Of a stretch of 64,000 bases of DNA, positions 51,224 through 63,325 are shown piece after piece. The translations under genes and the position numbers were made by a program. The DNA lies in assembly GCF_047496725.1 (NCBI RefSeq), contig NC_132979.1:7146501-7210500 (forward strand), read 5' to 3'. The stretch is from Anoplolepis gracilipes. Taxonomy: Eukaryota > Arthropoda > Insecta > Hymenoptera > Formicidae. How positions within the stretch are numbered: position 1 is the first letter of the stretch; every line of letters begins with the position of its first letter. The notes below the pieces were generated by a model that searched no databases, was not told the origin of the DNA, and saw only the letters and a list, made by a program, of their open reading frames with translations.

Positions 51224-53228
51224 TCATCTTCCAGCAATTCGTTTTTTCTTCATCCAATCTTCCTTGATAATATCACTGCCTTTTTCGCCGATCATGATAG
51301 TGGGTGCATTTGGATTGCCGCTGACGATAGTCGGCATTATCGAAGCATCAATGACCCTAAGCCCTTTAACTCCATAAACCCTTAATCGAGAATCCACGAC
51401 GGCCGTAGGATCGCTTCGCGGTCCCATTTTACAGGTACCCGTTGGGTGATAAATTGTGAAGGTAAAGTGTCGCACGGCGCACTCCCAATATTCATACGTA
51501 TTGAATGTATATTGATGACAACCCGGCATGCGAATAGTGTGAGGTCTCGAGCCGAATCGTTGAAATGCGCTTGTGTTAGATACCTGCATCGCTAATCTGA
51601 TTCCTTCCACGAGAACATCCATATCTTCTTTATGCGTGAAGTAATTAGGATTAATTTCCGGTGGAACGAGAGGGTTTTTATTCTTCAGCCTGATCCATCC
51701 TGTGCTCTTGGGTCGCAGCAAAAGCGGTAGAATTGACCAGGTTTCGGCGTAGCGTAAAGGCTTGTACATAGTATTATATATTCGATCTTTTAGACCGGTG
51801 ATTTTTTTTATCTGTTCGCCGTCAGAGTTGACGGAGCTTGGCGCGAAATGAAACTGCACATCTGGATAATCACCGGATTTGTTGGCATATTTGCTGTTAA
51901 GAAAGGCTAATCCCTCGACTCCCGGCGTAGTCATGGGTCCTCGCTCATTCATGATATATTCGTACATCACAGAGAAAGTCTGAAAGCGCTCTCTCATCAA
52001 AGTAACCTGCTCGTTTACAACGAAAGTAAGTCCACCAAGGCCCACGTGATCTTGAAGATTATCTCCGACTCGTAGATTGGATATCACTGGTATGCCAAAC
52101 TCGGCCAAATGTTCGCTAGGACCTATTCCAGACAGCATAAGCAACTGAGGCGAATTAATCGCTCCAGCGGATAAAATAACTTCCCTTCTGCATCTCACAA
52201 TTTCTTGTTTACCATCGCGAAGAAATTCTACGCCTATTGCTCGCTTGTCAGCGTTAAAAAGCACCTTTAGAACCTGAGCATGCATCGCTATATGTAAATT
52301 CGATCTGTTTTTCACCGGTCGTAGAAAAGCTTTCGCCGTCGAGCATCGACTGCCACGTCGAATCGTTGCTTGCGTCAACATGAAACCGGTTTGATTGAAT
52401 CCGTTAATATCGCGGTTCTCATAGCCCATTTCTTGACCAGCTTGTAAGAAAGCGATAGCCAAAGGAGTTCTCCAGGATGGCTCTTGTACAGTTAGATAAC
52501 CACCTGTATTATGGTAAGGTGTTCTCGCCAAGTATGGATTTCGATTATCCTCGGATTTGAGGAAATAAGGGAGTACTTCCTCGTAACTCCATCCGTTATT
52601 ACCTAATCGAGCCCAATTATCATAATCGTGTCTAAAATAAATATTTAATTATTTGAGCGCTCCATGTATATTTCTTAACGTGATATCCTAATAATAAAGA
52701 TGATATGTATACTTGCCGATTACCACGGACGTAAATCATAGCGTTGAGAACACTACTTCCTCCCAGAACTTTACCACGTGGCCAATTACACTTGTTACCT
52801 ACCATAGCGAGGCAATAGGCAGACGTGGTAGATGGTGAGGTTTGATACTTCCAGTCAAATTTTGTGAGCTGAATATATCCAGCGAGCAAGGGAATATCTG
52901 AAATTTCATTCTCGTCATCGCCAGCTTCTAAGAGTAACACTGTCCAATTAGCTATCTCTGACAATCTCGAGGCGACCACGGCACCTGCGCTTCCACCTCC
53001 GATCACTATGAAATCGTACATTCGCAGCAACTGAAATCGCATCAGAATTTATTACTCGAGTATTCTTTTAATTCAGCTATCATATGGTAGATCGCGTTTA
53101 TATTTATTTCAAATATTTTGGATAATTAACGCATAATTAAATTTGTAGACTTTTTTTATAAATATAATTTTTCGAGAATTTTTCTGCTATAGTATCTTTA
53201 GTCGCAATTTTTTTGGAATACTCTATGC

Positions 53229-53281
<53 letters not shown>

Positions 53282-53528
53282 TATAAATATATTTAAGAAG
53301 GAAAGGAGAGAAAAATTTATAGATCTCTATATATTTATCTCTCTCTTTTGTTATATGTATAATTTTTTATTTTTTTTTTTATACCTCTTGCACATTTTCC
53401 GGATGTGATTCTGGATCGAGGCTGTTATATCTATATATAGTGAGACCGATCGCTAAAAGCGGAATCAAACTGAATCCAAGAACGGTAGTTGTGCCGAACA
53501 AATTGGCCAATATTGTTGCCATTTCCAT
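51224..53528 (-). CDS. GMC oxidoreductase D (3 coding exons, 621 aa, GC-AG intron)
   Basis: This is an FAD-dependent GMC oxidoreductase and the closest paralogue of gene C. Exons: 53528-53385, 53030-52717 and 52631-51224. Intron 1 (53031-53384) is GT-AG, phase 0, and holds a long (TA)n tract. Intron 2 (52632-52716, 85 bp) uses a GC donor (CG|GCAAGT). The neighbouring GT (CAA|GTATAC) would put the next exon out of frame, whereas GC-AG restores RGNR-HDYDNW, matching RGNK-YDYDHW in gene C. Residues 5-27 are hydrophobic (signal or anchor). The FAD-binding GxGxxG is at 59-64, and the catalytic pair is His548 (YHPTGTCKMG) and Asn592 (SGNPNAP). The tail ends in a basic MKKKRIAGR. An AG at 53626-53625 suggests an upstream non-coding exon. 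Confidence 0.93.
53231..53277. repeat. (TA)n microsatellite in GMC D intron 1
   Basis: An AT dinucleotide run of about 47 bp inside the first coding intron of gene D. Confidence 0.95.
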
Positions 53529-53624
53529 TTATTTCCACCTCCAAACATCAGTAATCCAAGTAGTATCCAAATGCATGTCATCCGAGAAGTATTTGTTCAT
53601 TTGTCAGTGAAACAATTAAGTCTT
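53529..53624 (-). other. Candidate 5' UTR exon segment of GMC D
   Basis: On the minus strand TTTGCTTTCAG ends at 53625, a strong 3' splice site, and no ATG in frame with the gene D start lies between it and 53528. This suggests that gene D has an upstream non-coding exon. Confidence 0.45.
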
Positions 53625-54296
53625 CTGAAAGCAAATTATTAAATAACTAATATTTTACTAATAAAAATGAAATGTTTATTTACTTGTTTTAATATCACAT
53701 ATACCTAAGCTATTTTTTCTTACTTATTCTTTAACGTATCTTTTTATTAACATAAAAATTATATATATATATAAAACAAAGATCTTGAAGTTTTTATTCG
53801 AACTAACATATGTGTGTAAAATTAAATCAGCCTTTTTATAAAAGTTGATTTAGTATGTAATGTTATATGTTTATATGTAACTGTTAAGCATATGAGAGAT
53901 TATATTATATTTATATTATATAACAAAAAGATATATGTAATTTTTATATTACTTTCCTATAAGACAAATATTTTTCCTTTTTTATTTTTATTTATATTGA
54001 GATCGAATATATATGATAATTTCTATTTACTAAAGGATTCTCTTTATTAATAGATTTTATAAAAATGCTGATTCTATAAAAAATTTTATATTACAGGTAT
54101 CGTATAAGTAAATTTTCGCGTATCATAAAAAAGTAAAATTATACTAGAATAATTTTTTATTACATAATATAAACGTAGTATGATATAATATTTTAATATT
54201 CCATATAATATCTTAACCTTTCGTATGTAAATTATTTATCAATCTTTTACATGAAATTTGAGATTTTTTACATATGATGTCTACACAATTAATTAC

Positions 54297-54336
54297 CTTA
54301 GAATTGACTGCACACATTTGGATTTATATTTATACA
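54297..54336 (-). promoter_or_regulatory. Candidate TATA/initiator site upstream of GMC D
   Basis: On the minus strand GTATAAATATAAAT (about 54333-54320) is followed some 20-25 bp later by TGCAGTCAAT, an initiator-like match, then CTAAG|GTAATT resembling a donor. The implied first exon would be very short, so this is tentative. Confidence 0.25.
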
Positions 54337-55400
54337 ATATACCTAAACTATATCACTACATGCATCTAATAGGAATAAACTGAAATAAAAATATAAGATA
54401 TATAATTATACTTTGATATTTTAGTTTATGCTATTGTGTTTATATTTTAAATATATGCACAATTTATCACAGATCTCAAATTCGCCATACGAAAATTAAA
54501 TATTTTGAATATAAAGCTCTTAATATTTATAAACAAGCAACTATGAATTTGACGAATTTAACTATGAATAAGAGCCATTACGAAAATTAAAATTATGTCA
54601 GCATGTCCATAATTACCATGTTATGTATTCCTACCTTTTGTTCTCTGATAATAGCATATTATATAACACAAAATCTAGTTGTCAACTACATGTGACATCT
54701 CAATCATTGTTCGAATCCGTCAGGTGGCACATTTGCAGATATTATCATCACACGAATATTTTTGCAATAATTATCATGGTCATTAGTAACGTGTCAATCG
54801 ATTCGTCACTCGCGTAAATTTCTACGCTGATGTTCAGTATTGTTCCATTAGTTTCTCCATGTCTTATTGGTGTCTACGCGTGAACTTAAATTACACTTTC
54901 TCGTGGCATTAATAACACTTTCCCGATACTTATGATTATACACACTTGAGTCATCTCGATTGTATTCTATGTTGCAATGCGCATGATATTGTATCAAGTC
55001 TGCCAAATATTTTGTCAAAATTTGACGAGTGTTCGATGATAAACCGGTAAAATGGTTGTAAGCGAAATGAGACTAACGCCGGTAAGAACCAGACTGCAGT
55101 GTGCTGGAGAATGTGCAGAGTGAAAACCAGTTGGACTCCTAGTATATCCTTTCAATGCCGACATCGTATGAAAATTTAGTGACTCCATAAAGTTCGTTGC
55201 TCTAAATCTGCGTCTTAAGACTAAACTATTTTTCATTTATCTGCATTGATTTTGCAAATATATAGTATTTTATTCTATGTGGAATATTTATAAATTTTTT
55301 TTATACATAAAATTTTTTATTTTAATAAATTTGTTTTTTTCTTTTTTTAATTTTTATTTTAATGAGCAAAGAAGAGGGGATAATATATAAATGAAAAGTT

Positions 55401-56065
55401 ATATATTTTTTTGCAATCTAAAAATCTGATAAAATAAGATAAAAATTCTTTTTATAAATACATTTTTTGTAGTTAAGATAAATAGAGAAAGAGAGAAAAA
55501 GAGAGAAACGAGCGTAGCAAAAGTACATTTATTTTTAAAATTAACTTATTTTTGCTATGCTTACTGGAGGCAATATAATTATATCAAACGATGTTTTTAT
55601 CATAAGAACTGTAAAGTATAGCGCAAATAAGAGCATTTACCCCGGTATTATTAGTATGCGATTTTGCAATAATTGATTGAATTAATAAATGAACATTAAT
55701 GAATAAGGGTCTAAAGATCTCTCTCATAGGAGGGACTATATAATTGAGAATATAGGAGGGACTATATATAATTGAGAATATATATTTTTTGCAATCTAAA
55801 AATGTGATACAATAATTTTAGAAATGCATTTCTTGTAGTTAAAACAAATTTAAAGAGAGAGAAGAAAAAAAGAAACGAGCATAGCAAAAATACTTTTATT
55901 TTTTAAATAAACGTATTCTTGCTATGCTTGCTGGGGGCAATATAATTATATCACGGTTTTTTATCGTGAAATCTACAAAGTATAACGCAAGTAAGAGCAT
56001 TTACCCCGGTGTTATTGGTATGTGATTTTGCAATGAACATTAATGAATAAATATCTAAAGATCTA
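55401..56065. repeat. Tandem duplication of about 300 bp with internal inverted arms
   Basis: Copies 55401-55720 and 55780-56065 share TTTTTTGCAATCTAAAAAT, GGCAATATAATTATATCA, AAGAGCATTTACCCCGGT and AACATTAATGAATAA. Each copy also has a hairpin, AGCATAGCAAAAATAC versus TTCTTGCTATGCT in copy 2. A 26-bp doublet with GGAGGGACTATAT lies between the copies (about 55729-55784). It may be a duplicated MITE-like unit. Confidence 0.85.
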
Positions 56066-56574
56066 TGCACGCAACGCATTTTTTTCCTTCTTGCATGAAT
56101 CTGGAAGACTCTCCTTTTTTTTATGTATGACACCGTGTCAACGTCTTTCTCTTTGCTTTCTTGGCCAACACACAGACAGAAAGACACACACACGAGTTAT
56201 TCGCGCACTTTCTCTCTTCTACGATGTCTACGTGATCAACTGAGCTACGTGATCAACACGGCCTACGTGATCAACGCGGCTGTATCAATAGTACAAAAAA
56301 ATTGCTTTGATGTATAAAATTTTATTACTTTAATCGTAATTAATTTACTTACAAAAGTGATATCAGAAATTTGCATCAAATTATAAAAATAAATATCATA
56401 TAAAGTCAATCATTATAAAAGTACATTATTATATTTTAAAAATATTAAAATTTTTGTATAAAAGTATAAAGTGTAATTATTATTGTATATTTTAATTTAT
56501 ATGTTTTTTAGTATAATTGCAGAAAAAAACCTATTATATATATATATATATATTTATTTATTTATTTATTTAAT

Positions 56575-56743
56575 AATTGTATATTTAATAGTTGTTTTGT
56601 GCAAAAAAAATTCTTTAAAAATTTTTTACAGAATATTTAATAATCACTTTGGATTCTTAACTTTGTAAAAATTAGTTGTTACTACAAAACGTTTTTATAA
56701 GAAAATTGTGATTGAATTGTTTTTGAAAAAAAATATTGTAATT

Positions 56744-56803
<60 letters not shown>

Positions 56804-56855
56804 ATCAATTTTCAAAGAATTTTTTTTGCACAAAACAACTATTAAATATACAATT
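56575..56855. repeat. 46-bp near-perfect inverted repeat around an AT microsatellite
   Basis: Arms 56575-56620 and 56810-56855 are reverse complements with one mismatch (core TATTTAATAGTTGTTTTGTG). They enclose 189 bp that includes a (TA)n run at about 56751-56800. This may be a MITE or a hairpin-forming sequence; flanking duplications are unclear. Confidence 0.9.
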
Positions 56856-57232
56856 TGTTTTCTTAATATTCAATTTTAGTAGTCAATTTTTTAATGCAAA
56901 TGTCGAAGTATTAATAATTATCAAATTAGCGATTAATTAAAGAAGTTTTCTTTTAAATATCAAAATGCATAATAAATTGTTAATTACATTCATTCGTTTT
57001 AATGGAATTTACTATAATTTTAATTACGTATTGCAATTAAAATATTTTTATTTAAAATTTCATTTTTAAAATACATGATGTAAAAAAATAGAAAAACTTT
57101 GCAAATGATAATCCCTTGTACTATTTTTGTTAAAAAAATGATTTCCAGTTGACGAAAGAATTTTAGAGAGTTATTAAAAAATCGTTTAATAGTTTGGAGA
57201 CATATTTTATTATTTGCATAATGTACTACATG

Positions 57233-60200
57233 TTATCTCTGCGGCCAAGCACTATTGATCAGATCAGCTGCTTTTTCTGCTACCATCATGATACCAGCGA
57301 TGGGATTCGCGTTTGGTAAGATGGGAAAGATAGAAGCATCGGCGACGCGAATGTTCGTTATACCGTGTACTCGAAGTTCTGAATCCACTACCGCGCTTGG
57401 ATCGCTACTTGGTCCCATCTTGCATGTTCCGGATTGATGATTTTCGGGTCCAGTTTCTGCACGTATTTGACACATCCAAAAAGCATCCGTATCAAAATGG
57501 TAGCTAACACAATTAAAAATATGATAAAAAAATTGCAATTAAAAAAATCAACATTTAAACGCAAATAATTTTTTTATCCTTTATTGTATTAAGAGAAGAA
57601 TAGGAAAGCTAAGCCTGTATTTTCTTTTATTGTTAAACTCTGCAGGGGGTGGATTAACTCTTATTGCTAATTATTCCAATATTATCAATGTGTAAACAAA
57701 GAATTACTTTGATTACATATTCGCATAATTTTTTGTTAAAGAAAAATCATTTTTTTTAAACATTACCATTTAAATGTATTAGATATTTTAAAAATATTTC
57801 ACAAATGTTGTATTCCATAATGCAAATAATTTTTTTTTTAATCTTGAAGTACATATAAATATACATTCTAATCTGCTAATATATTGAGCGCATTTTGTTT
57901 ACTGAGTAATAATTAATAATATGTAATAATACTTACTCGTTACATAAGGAGCTCCTCGCTTCTTCCAAACGAAGATCCCATCTCTTCATAACGGGCGTGT
58001 CGATAAGCTTGGTGACTTTTCTAATACCTTCGACCAAGATCATTAAATCTTTCTCATTCGTGAAATAATTCGGATAAATTAACGGTGGATCCAAAGGATT
58101 ATTCGATCGGAGTTTTATATTGCCTCGACTCTCCGCGCACACCACCGTAGGTCTTACCACGATTTCTCTTCGATCCGTACAATCGTCGATTCTGCCATCA
58201 AAGCACTCATTTGGCAGGCCAGTTTTCGGACAGTTTGAACTGAAACCGTCGAAGAAGACTTGAATGTCTGGAATGCCTTTAATCGCATAATTGCTCTCGA
58301 GGAAAGCGGTTACTTGAGTAATGCCGGTACTAGCCAGTGGGCCAGTTTTACTTTTTAGGTATTCATTTACCGCATCCATAGTCATGGTCTCGTACGGGAT
58401 GTCTCTGATGCTCATGGGAACCGCCACGGATACGTGATTGTGCAAATTTTGGCCGACCGGCAAATCTTTGTAAACTTTAATACCGAAATTAGCGAGATCT
58501 TTTTCGGGTCCTACACCAGAATTCATAAGAATATGCGGTGAGCCTACAGCACCGGCCGTCAAGATTACTTCATTGCCACACTTGACTACTTTCTTCTGGC
58601 CATTATTATCCACAAACTCCACACCGTTAGCTTTCCGTTCCCATGGGCTAATTAGAATCTTGGTAACTTGTGCGTTTGTTAGGACTCGCAGATTTCTACG
58701 ATCAAAAACGGGCCTCAAGTATGCCCGTGAAGTCGTGAGACGCATACCATTCTCCGTTGTCATTGGCGCTATCATAAAACCAGTTTGATTATATTCCTTT
58801 AATTGGGAGATTTTATAACCCAGCTGGTGGGCAGCTATCAACAGCGTGTCTGCGAATTCCGGTTTATGCGGAAAATACTGAATATTAATCGAGCCGTCTT
58901 CCTTCAGACTTCTATCTTTATCTGATAAGATTAATGGATCGACTGGGTTCTCTACCCGTTCGAAATAACGAAGAGTTTCGACATAGGACCACCCAGGATT
59001 TCCCGCTTGCGCCCAACGGTTATAAATTTCGGGATGACCTCGGACGTACATCATACCGTGGAAACCGCCAGTTCCGGCAATCATTTTACCTCTTGGCCAA
59101 GTGCAGACGCCGCCTGTGTCTAAAAGGATGCCAAAACATTGATCTATTCATTCCATTTACGAGAAAAATGTTATTACAGAAATATGTCGGTAAAGCATTA
59201 ACGATAACTACTTACAATTAGACAACACGCGTGTCTAAAAACTATCTTACGTCTTTAAAGCGTTTTAATATTTTCTAAATTATCTCTCTTCTTATTTATC
59301 TAATTATCTACATAATTTTTTATTTTAATAATATAAAAATTATTCAGAAAAATAATCATTATCTATCTAATATTTTATTTTAATAACATTAAAATTATTC
59401 AGAAAAATAACCATATATATCTGGAGATTGTGTAATAGATATCTACTAAAATCTAATAAAATTATTTATTTAATAATATTTATTTAATAAATCATATATC
59501 ACTTATTTAATAAATTTTAATATTACAGAACATCCGAGATCTTTAGAAAATAAAAAAACTACATATAAATAAATTATAATATTTTTTATATTGTTTTATA
59601 AAGAGAATTCAAGTTCACGTATCGTTCATATGAAAACCGGGTAAAATCAAACAATATTACAAAATAATATATTTTATACTTAAACAAGCAGTAGGATGCG
59701 GTGATGTTGGTTCCGTTTTAAAATTCCAATCGAGAGACGTATTGACAGCATGAAACGCAAGTCCTGGTATTGCTGTCATAGTAGGTTCTTCCGGGCCAGC
59801 TTCGATAAGTAGAACCTTTCGCCATGAATTATCGCTCAATCTTCTCGCGATTATTGATCCTGCCACACCCGCGCCAATGATTATAAAGTCAAACCTATAA
59901 AATTGACAATATTGATAGCCGAAGAATCTTGCACTTTTAAAAGTGAAAATAGCGTCAAGCGCACCTGTAATCTATTACAAAAATTATTTTGAAGAATCTT
60001 AGATTATATACCATTCATTCTCATTCGGTGCTGTGTCGCTACCCAATCGTCGACAAGGATCAGCAATGTCACATCTGGAGGTCATCACATTTTGAACTAG
60101 TGTCATAAAAGTGCTGTTGCCTTTACAAGAATAACTCATGTATTTTGTATCTTCAAACTGGCAGGAGCAACATCTGCTGACTGCGTTGTTACTGCTTACT

Positions 60201-61193
60201 TGATCTGGCTGAAATAATAACCGCTTTAAACGAGCAATGAATGAAAACTTTCGTTATTCAAAAGTAGAAATTTATAATTATCTAACAAGTAAATTTCAAC
60301 TGCTCCGAAAACTTACGTGTGTGCGATTTCTTTTAATATAAAATAAATACCAAGACTAAAACTTGTATACCAATGATAAGAAAAATATACATTCCTCAAC
60401 CAGAGAAAGTAATCAAAGCTACTTAGTGATTGCGATCAGAGCAATAAAAAAAAATATTTAATAATTGCGTCTACTCTAGTGTGTGAGAAAAATGTTTCTC
60501 GATAAATTTTAATGCACTTATACAAATTTAATGTTTAACCTTAGCCCATATGATAACACCCGCATTTTCTTAATTGTGTTGTCCGAATTATTGTGAGATT
60601 TTTTTTTTGTAAGGTACGCTGCCCGCAGCTACTAAATTCAATGTTCTCTCTATATCTGATAGAATTCGAACCACAGAAAAGGATGCACTTGAACTACAAA
60701 CGAATGCATTCAAATGATAACATAAACACGACGGCATTGATGATTATATATTTTTTTAAAATATTTAAAAACAAATATACGAGCACTTTAATGTGCTTAA
60801 AATATATTGGACATATGTTTTCGTGTATAAAAGATGGCATGATAAAATTAAAAATGGTATATATTTTAAAAATACAAGATTAAAACTTTAAATCGTGACG
60901 TGCAACATAATTTTCTCTTCCTTTTCTATTATTTTATAATGGATGCGCTAGCATTTTTTATGACTTAAATATCATTTTTTTGACATAAGTATCATTTCTA
61001 GCTAAACGGCTAAAGTATTGATAAAATATTGATTGTGTTATTTTAATTATATATTTCAGAATAAGAAAGGTAGCACATTAAAATCAATATAATTTCGATA
61101 TTAGGACAATATTATTTTATTTACCTGATCTGCCTTGGTTGGAGTAGCGATGACATAGTGCGCGAAGGCTAACAAAAAGAAGTACCATTGCAT
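57233..61193 (-). CDS. GMC oxidoreductase E, Gld-like with Cys-rich N-terminus (5 coding exons, 644 aa)
   Basis: This is a secreted FAD-dependent GMC oxidoreductase resembling insect glucose dehydrogenase (Gld). Exons: 61193-61125, 60208-60012, 59894-59680, 59119-57937 and 57503-57233. All introns are GT-AG with matching phase. Residues 1-16 form a signal peptide encoded by exon 1. Exon 2 encodes a pre-domain with Cys36, 37, 39, 51, 69 and 75, ending CDIADPCRRLG as in Gld (CDLEDPCGR). The FAD-binding GxGxxG is at 96-101. The catalytic pair is His577 (TGPENHQSGTCKMG, a Gld hallmark) and Asn621 (PNANPIAG). The first GMC signature is unusual: RGKMIAGTGGFHGMMYVRG instead of RGKVLGG-SSVLN. The start ATG lies 2 nt after a good 3' splice site, so an upstream non-coding exon is likely. 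Gld-type enzymes oxidise glucose, but the substrate here is unproven. Confidence 0.93.
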
Positions 61194-63195
61194 ATCTGCA
61201 ATTTAAATATCAATTTGATCAATAGATCAAAAATTAAAAAAGAAAGAGAGAAAAAAAATTAATGGAAAACAAATAATAATGAACCAAAAATTGTATATAT
61301 GTGAATGGGAATTTATAAATATTATTATTTAGTAAGTAAATAATTTTGTTATAATTTACTGAGTACATATTATTATATCTTTTAATGAAATAAGTCAACG
61401 TTCGATCACTTTTTTGTCATAGATTATATTTATTAAAATACAGACATCACGCTCATTCATGAAAGAATAAATACTCACTTGATCAATAGTTTTAACTTAC
61501 GTCAATTCAAGTTGATTTTCTCTCTAACAGTAGGAGAAAATCAATCAATTGTAATTTGTGAGCATATTATTAAAGATAATAGCATACCATATCACTCTAT
61601 CAAATAATATTAAGCATTATATAATTTATGTAACTTTACGTGTGTGTGCTATGTTACTTAATTAATTTTAATCGATTTCTTTTAATTTTATTTTTATTTT
61701 ATCTATTTATTTACTAATGATATAAGTATTAAATGCGCGCGTTATAATAATATAACGTATTAAAATAATTAACTCTTTAACGTCATTTACACTTTAAATA
61801 ATCTGAAAGAATGCATTACGTCCAAAAGTAAAAATACATTATTACCTGTTTGTGACAAATTTTGTGATAAATTTAAATAATAATCGAAGAGCACGTATTT
61901 TACGATAAGGCTCGATTAATATGTATGTATATATCTAGGAAAGATATCTTCATTCGAAAATAAAATAAGACAGGCGTGATATACACTATTCAAGAAAATC
62001 ACGTGTGGTCAAGAGCATATCTCTTTTCGTCGACAAAGAGAACACATATGGTGTGACGTCATTCATCGTTTAGCTCCGAGTAAGATACACAGAATACAGA
62101 TTTGATTAACTTCAAGGAAGAGACTTATAAAGTTATCAATGTTTAAAAAAGTCAAGGAAATAAACATTTCGGATTTTCCAATTGTTTACATTCGACAGAT
62201 TATTGAAAAATTTTTTATAGTGAAAAAAGAGAAAAAATAATTAATTATACATTGAGCTGAAACATATCACGAAAGACCTTAATAATTTTTTTCTAATCTT
62301 TAGTAGCACTGTTATTACTTTTTGAATAATTATTCAATATTACTTTTGAATTATGAATTATGAATTATGCATTGGATTGTAAAAAAATACAAGCAATTTA
62401 TGATATGTTCAAACTATATAAAAATTTTTTATAGTGGAAAAAAAGAGAAAAAAATAAGACAAAAAATAATGAATTATAAATTCAGCTGAAACTTATCAAG
62501 GAAGATTTTTATAATTTTCTTCCAATCTTTAATAGCATTACCATTAGGTACACTTTTGAATAATTATTCAATATTACTTTTGAATTATGAATTATACATT
62601 GAATTATGGAAAAATACAAGCATTTACAATGTTTACAAACTATATTTCATACTTTAAATTACTAGGTTCGTTAGAAAAATTTCCGCGAATTAAGAATTAT
62701 AGTCGCAAAATACTTAATGGCGAGAAGATAATCGATTTTCTTCTATGTGGTTAAATTAATGCTTAGAATGAAAATTACTTGAAAATTACTATGAAAATAT
62801 TTACATTATCCAATCATTAGAACAATTTACTCATATTATTTTTTTACAATGTATTTATATTATTCTTATTATTCATTATTATGGAAATTTCCTTCTTTAT
62901 TAGTAAATTAATTTCCAAGTAAAATAATTTGCAAGATATAAGGAATATTCACAAAGGATATTTTCATGAGAGAAAGAAAATATCTTTATATTACATATAA
63001 ATATATTTTAATTTTTAATATCACATATAATATACAGAATTTAAATGAATTTTTATAATTATATTTTCACGATAAGGAACTCATAATCGAAACTAATATT
63101 TATACAAGATGCTCTTAGAAGGTATAAAATAAAAATAGAGAGTTATCTTTATATTGCTTCACGTGTTATTCCATATAATTTTTTTAAAGTCTTAC
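61194..63195 (-). other. Probable 5'-UTR intron of GMC E
   Basis: A 3' splice site (TTTAAATTGCAG) ends at 61196, just before the start codon, and a donor-like CG|GTAAGA lies at 63196/63195. If joined, this is an intron of about 2 kb in the 5' UTR. It is AT-rich and carries a tandem duplication at 62207-62646. Confidence 0.4.
62207..62646. repeat. Tandem duplication of about 220 bp
   Basis: Copies 62207-62419 and 62420-62646 share TTTTGAATAATTATTCAATA, TTACTTTTGAATTATGAATT and AAATTTTTTATAGTG. A third, partial copy lies at the right window edge. Confidence 0.85.
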
Positions 63196-63325
63196 CGAAT
63201 AATAATCCTTCTGGTTATTTAGGCGTGACTTCTAACTTCAGTCAGAGTTACCCCGTTGACGGGTGTACAATTTATGCTGGTTTGTGAGAGAAAATAAACT
63301 CTGTTCCAGCGATTTATATTTTGGA
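63196..63325 (-). promoter_or_regulatory. Candidate promoter and non-coding first exon of GMC E
   Basis: On the minus strand TATAAAT (63318-63312) precedes TCTCACA (about 63289-63283) by roughly 30 bp. The following stretch of about 90 nt is GC-richer and ends at CG|GTAAGA (63196/63195). The layout fits a TATA promoter plus a non-coding exon spliced to the gene E start. Confidence 0.4.

Larger units (their letters stand above)
53625..57232. other. Spacer between GMC D and E
   Basis: No protein-coding gene was recognised. It includes a TATA/initiator-like site near 54.3 kb, a GC-richer stretch at about 54690-55240, a tandem duplication at 55401-56065 and an inverted repeat around a (TA)n tract at 56575-56855. 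A minus-strand AATAAA at 57211-57206 fits gene E polyadenylation. Confidence 0.5.

Noticed and set aside
52632..52713. GT donor (CAA|GTATAC) for gene D intron 2
   Set aside because: It shifts frame and gives a stop right after the acceptor. The GC donor 5 nt upstream restores the conserved protein.
54709..54718. tRNA B-box-like GTTCGAATCC
   Set aside because: There is no matching A box, acceptor stem or anticodon arm around it on the plus strand.
60662..60675. tRNA B-box-like sequence on the minus strand
   Set aside because: The flanks do not fold into a cloverleaf and no A box was found at a proper distance.
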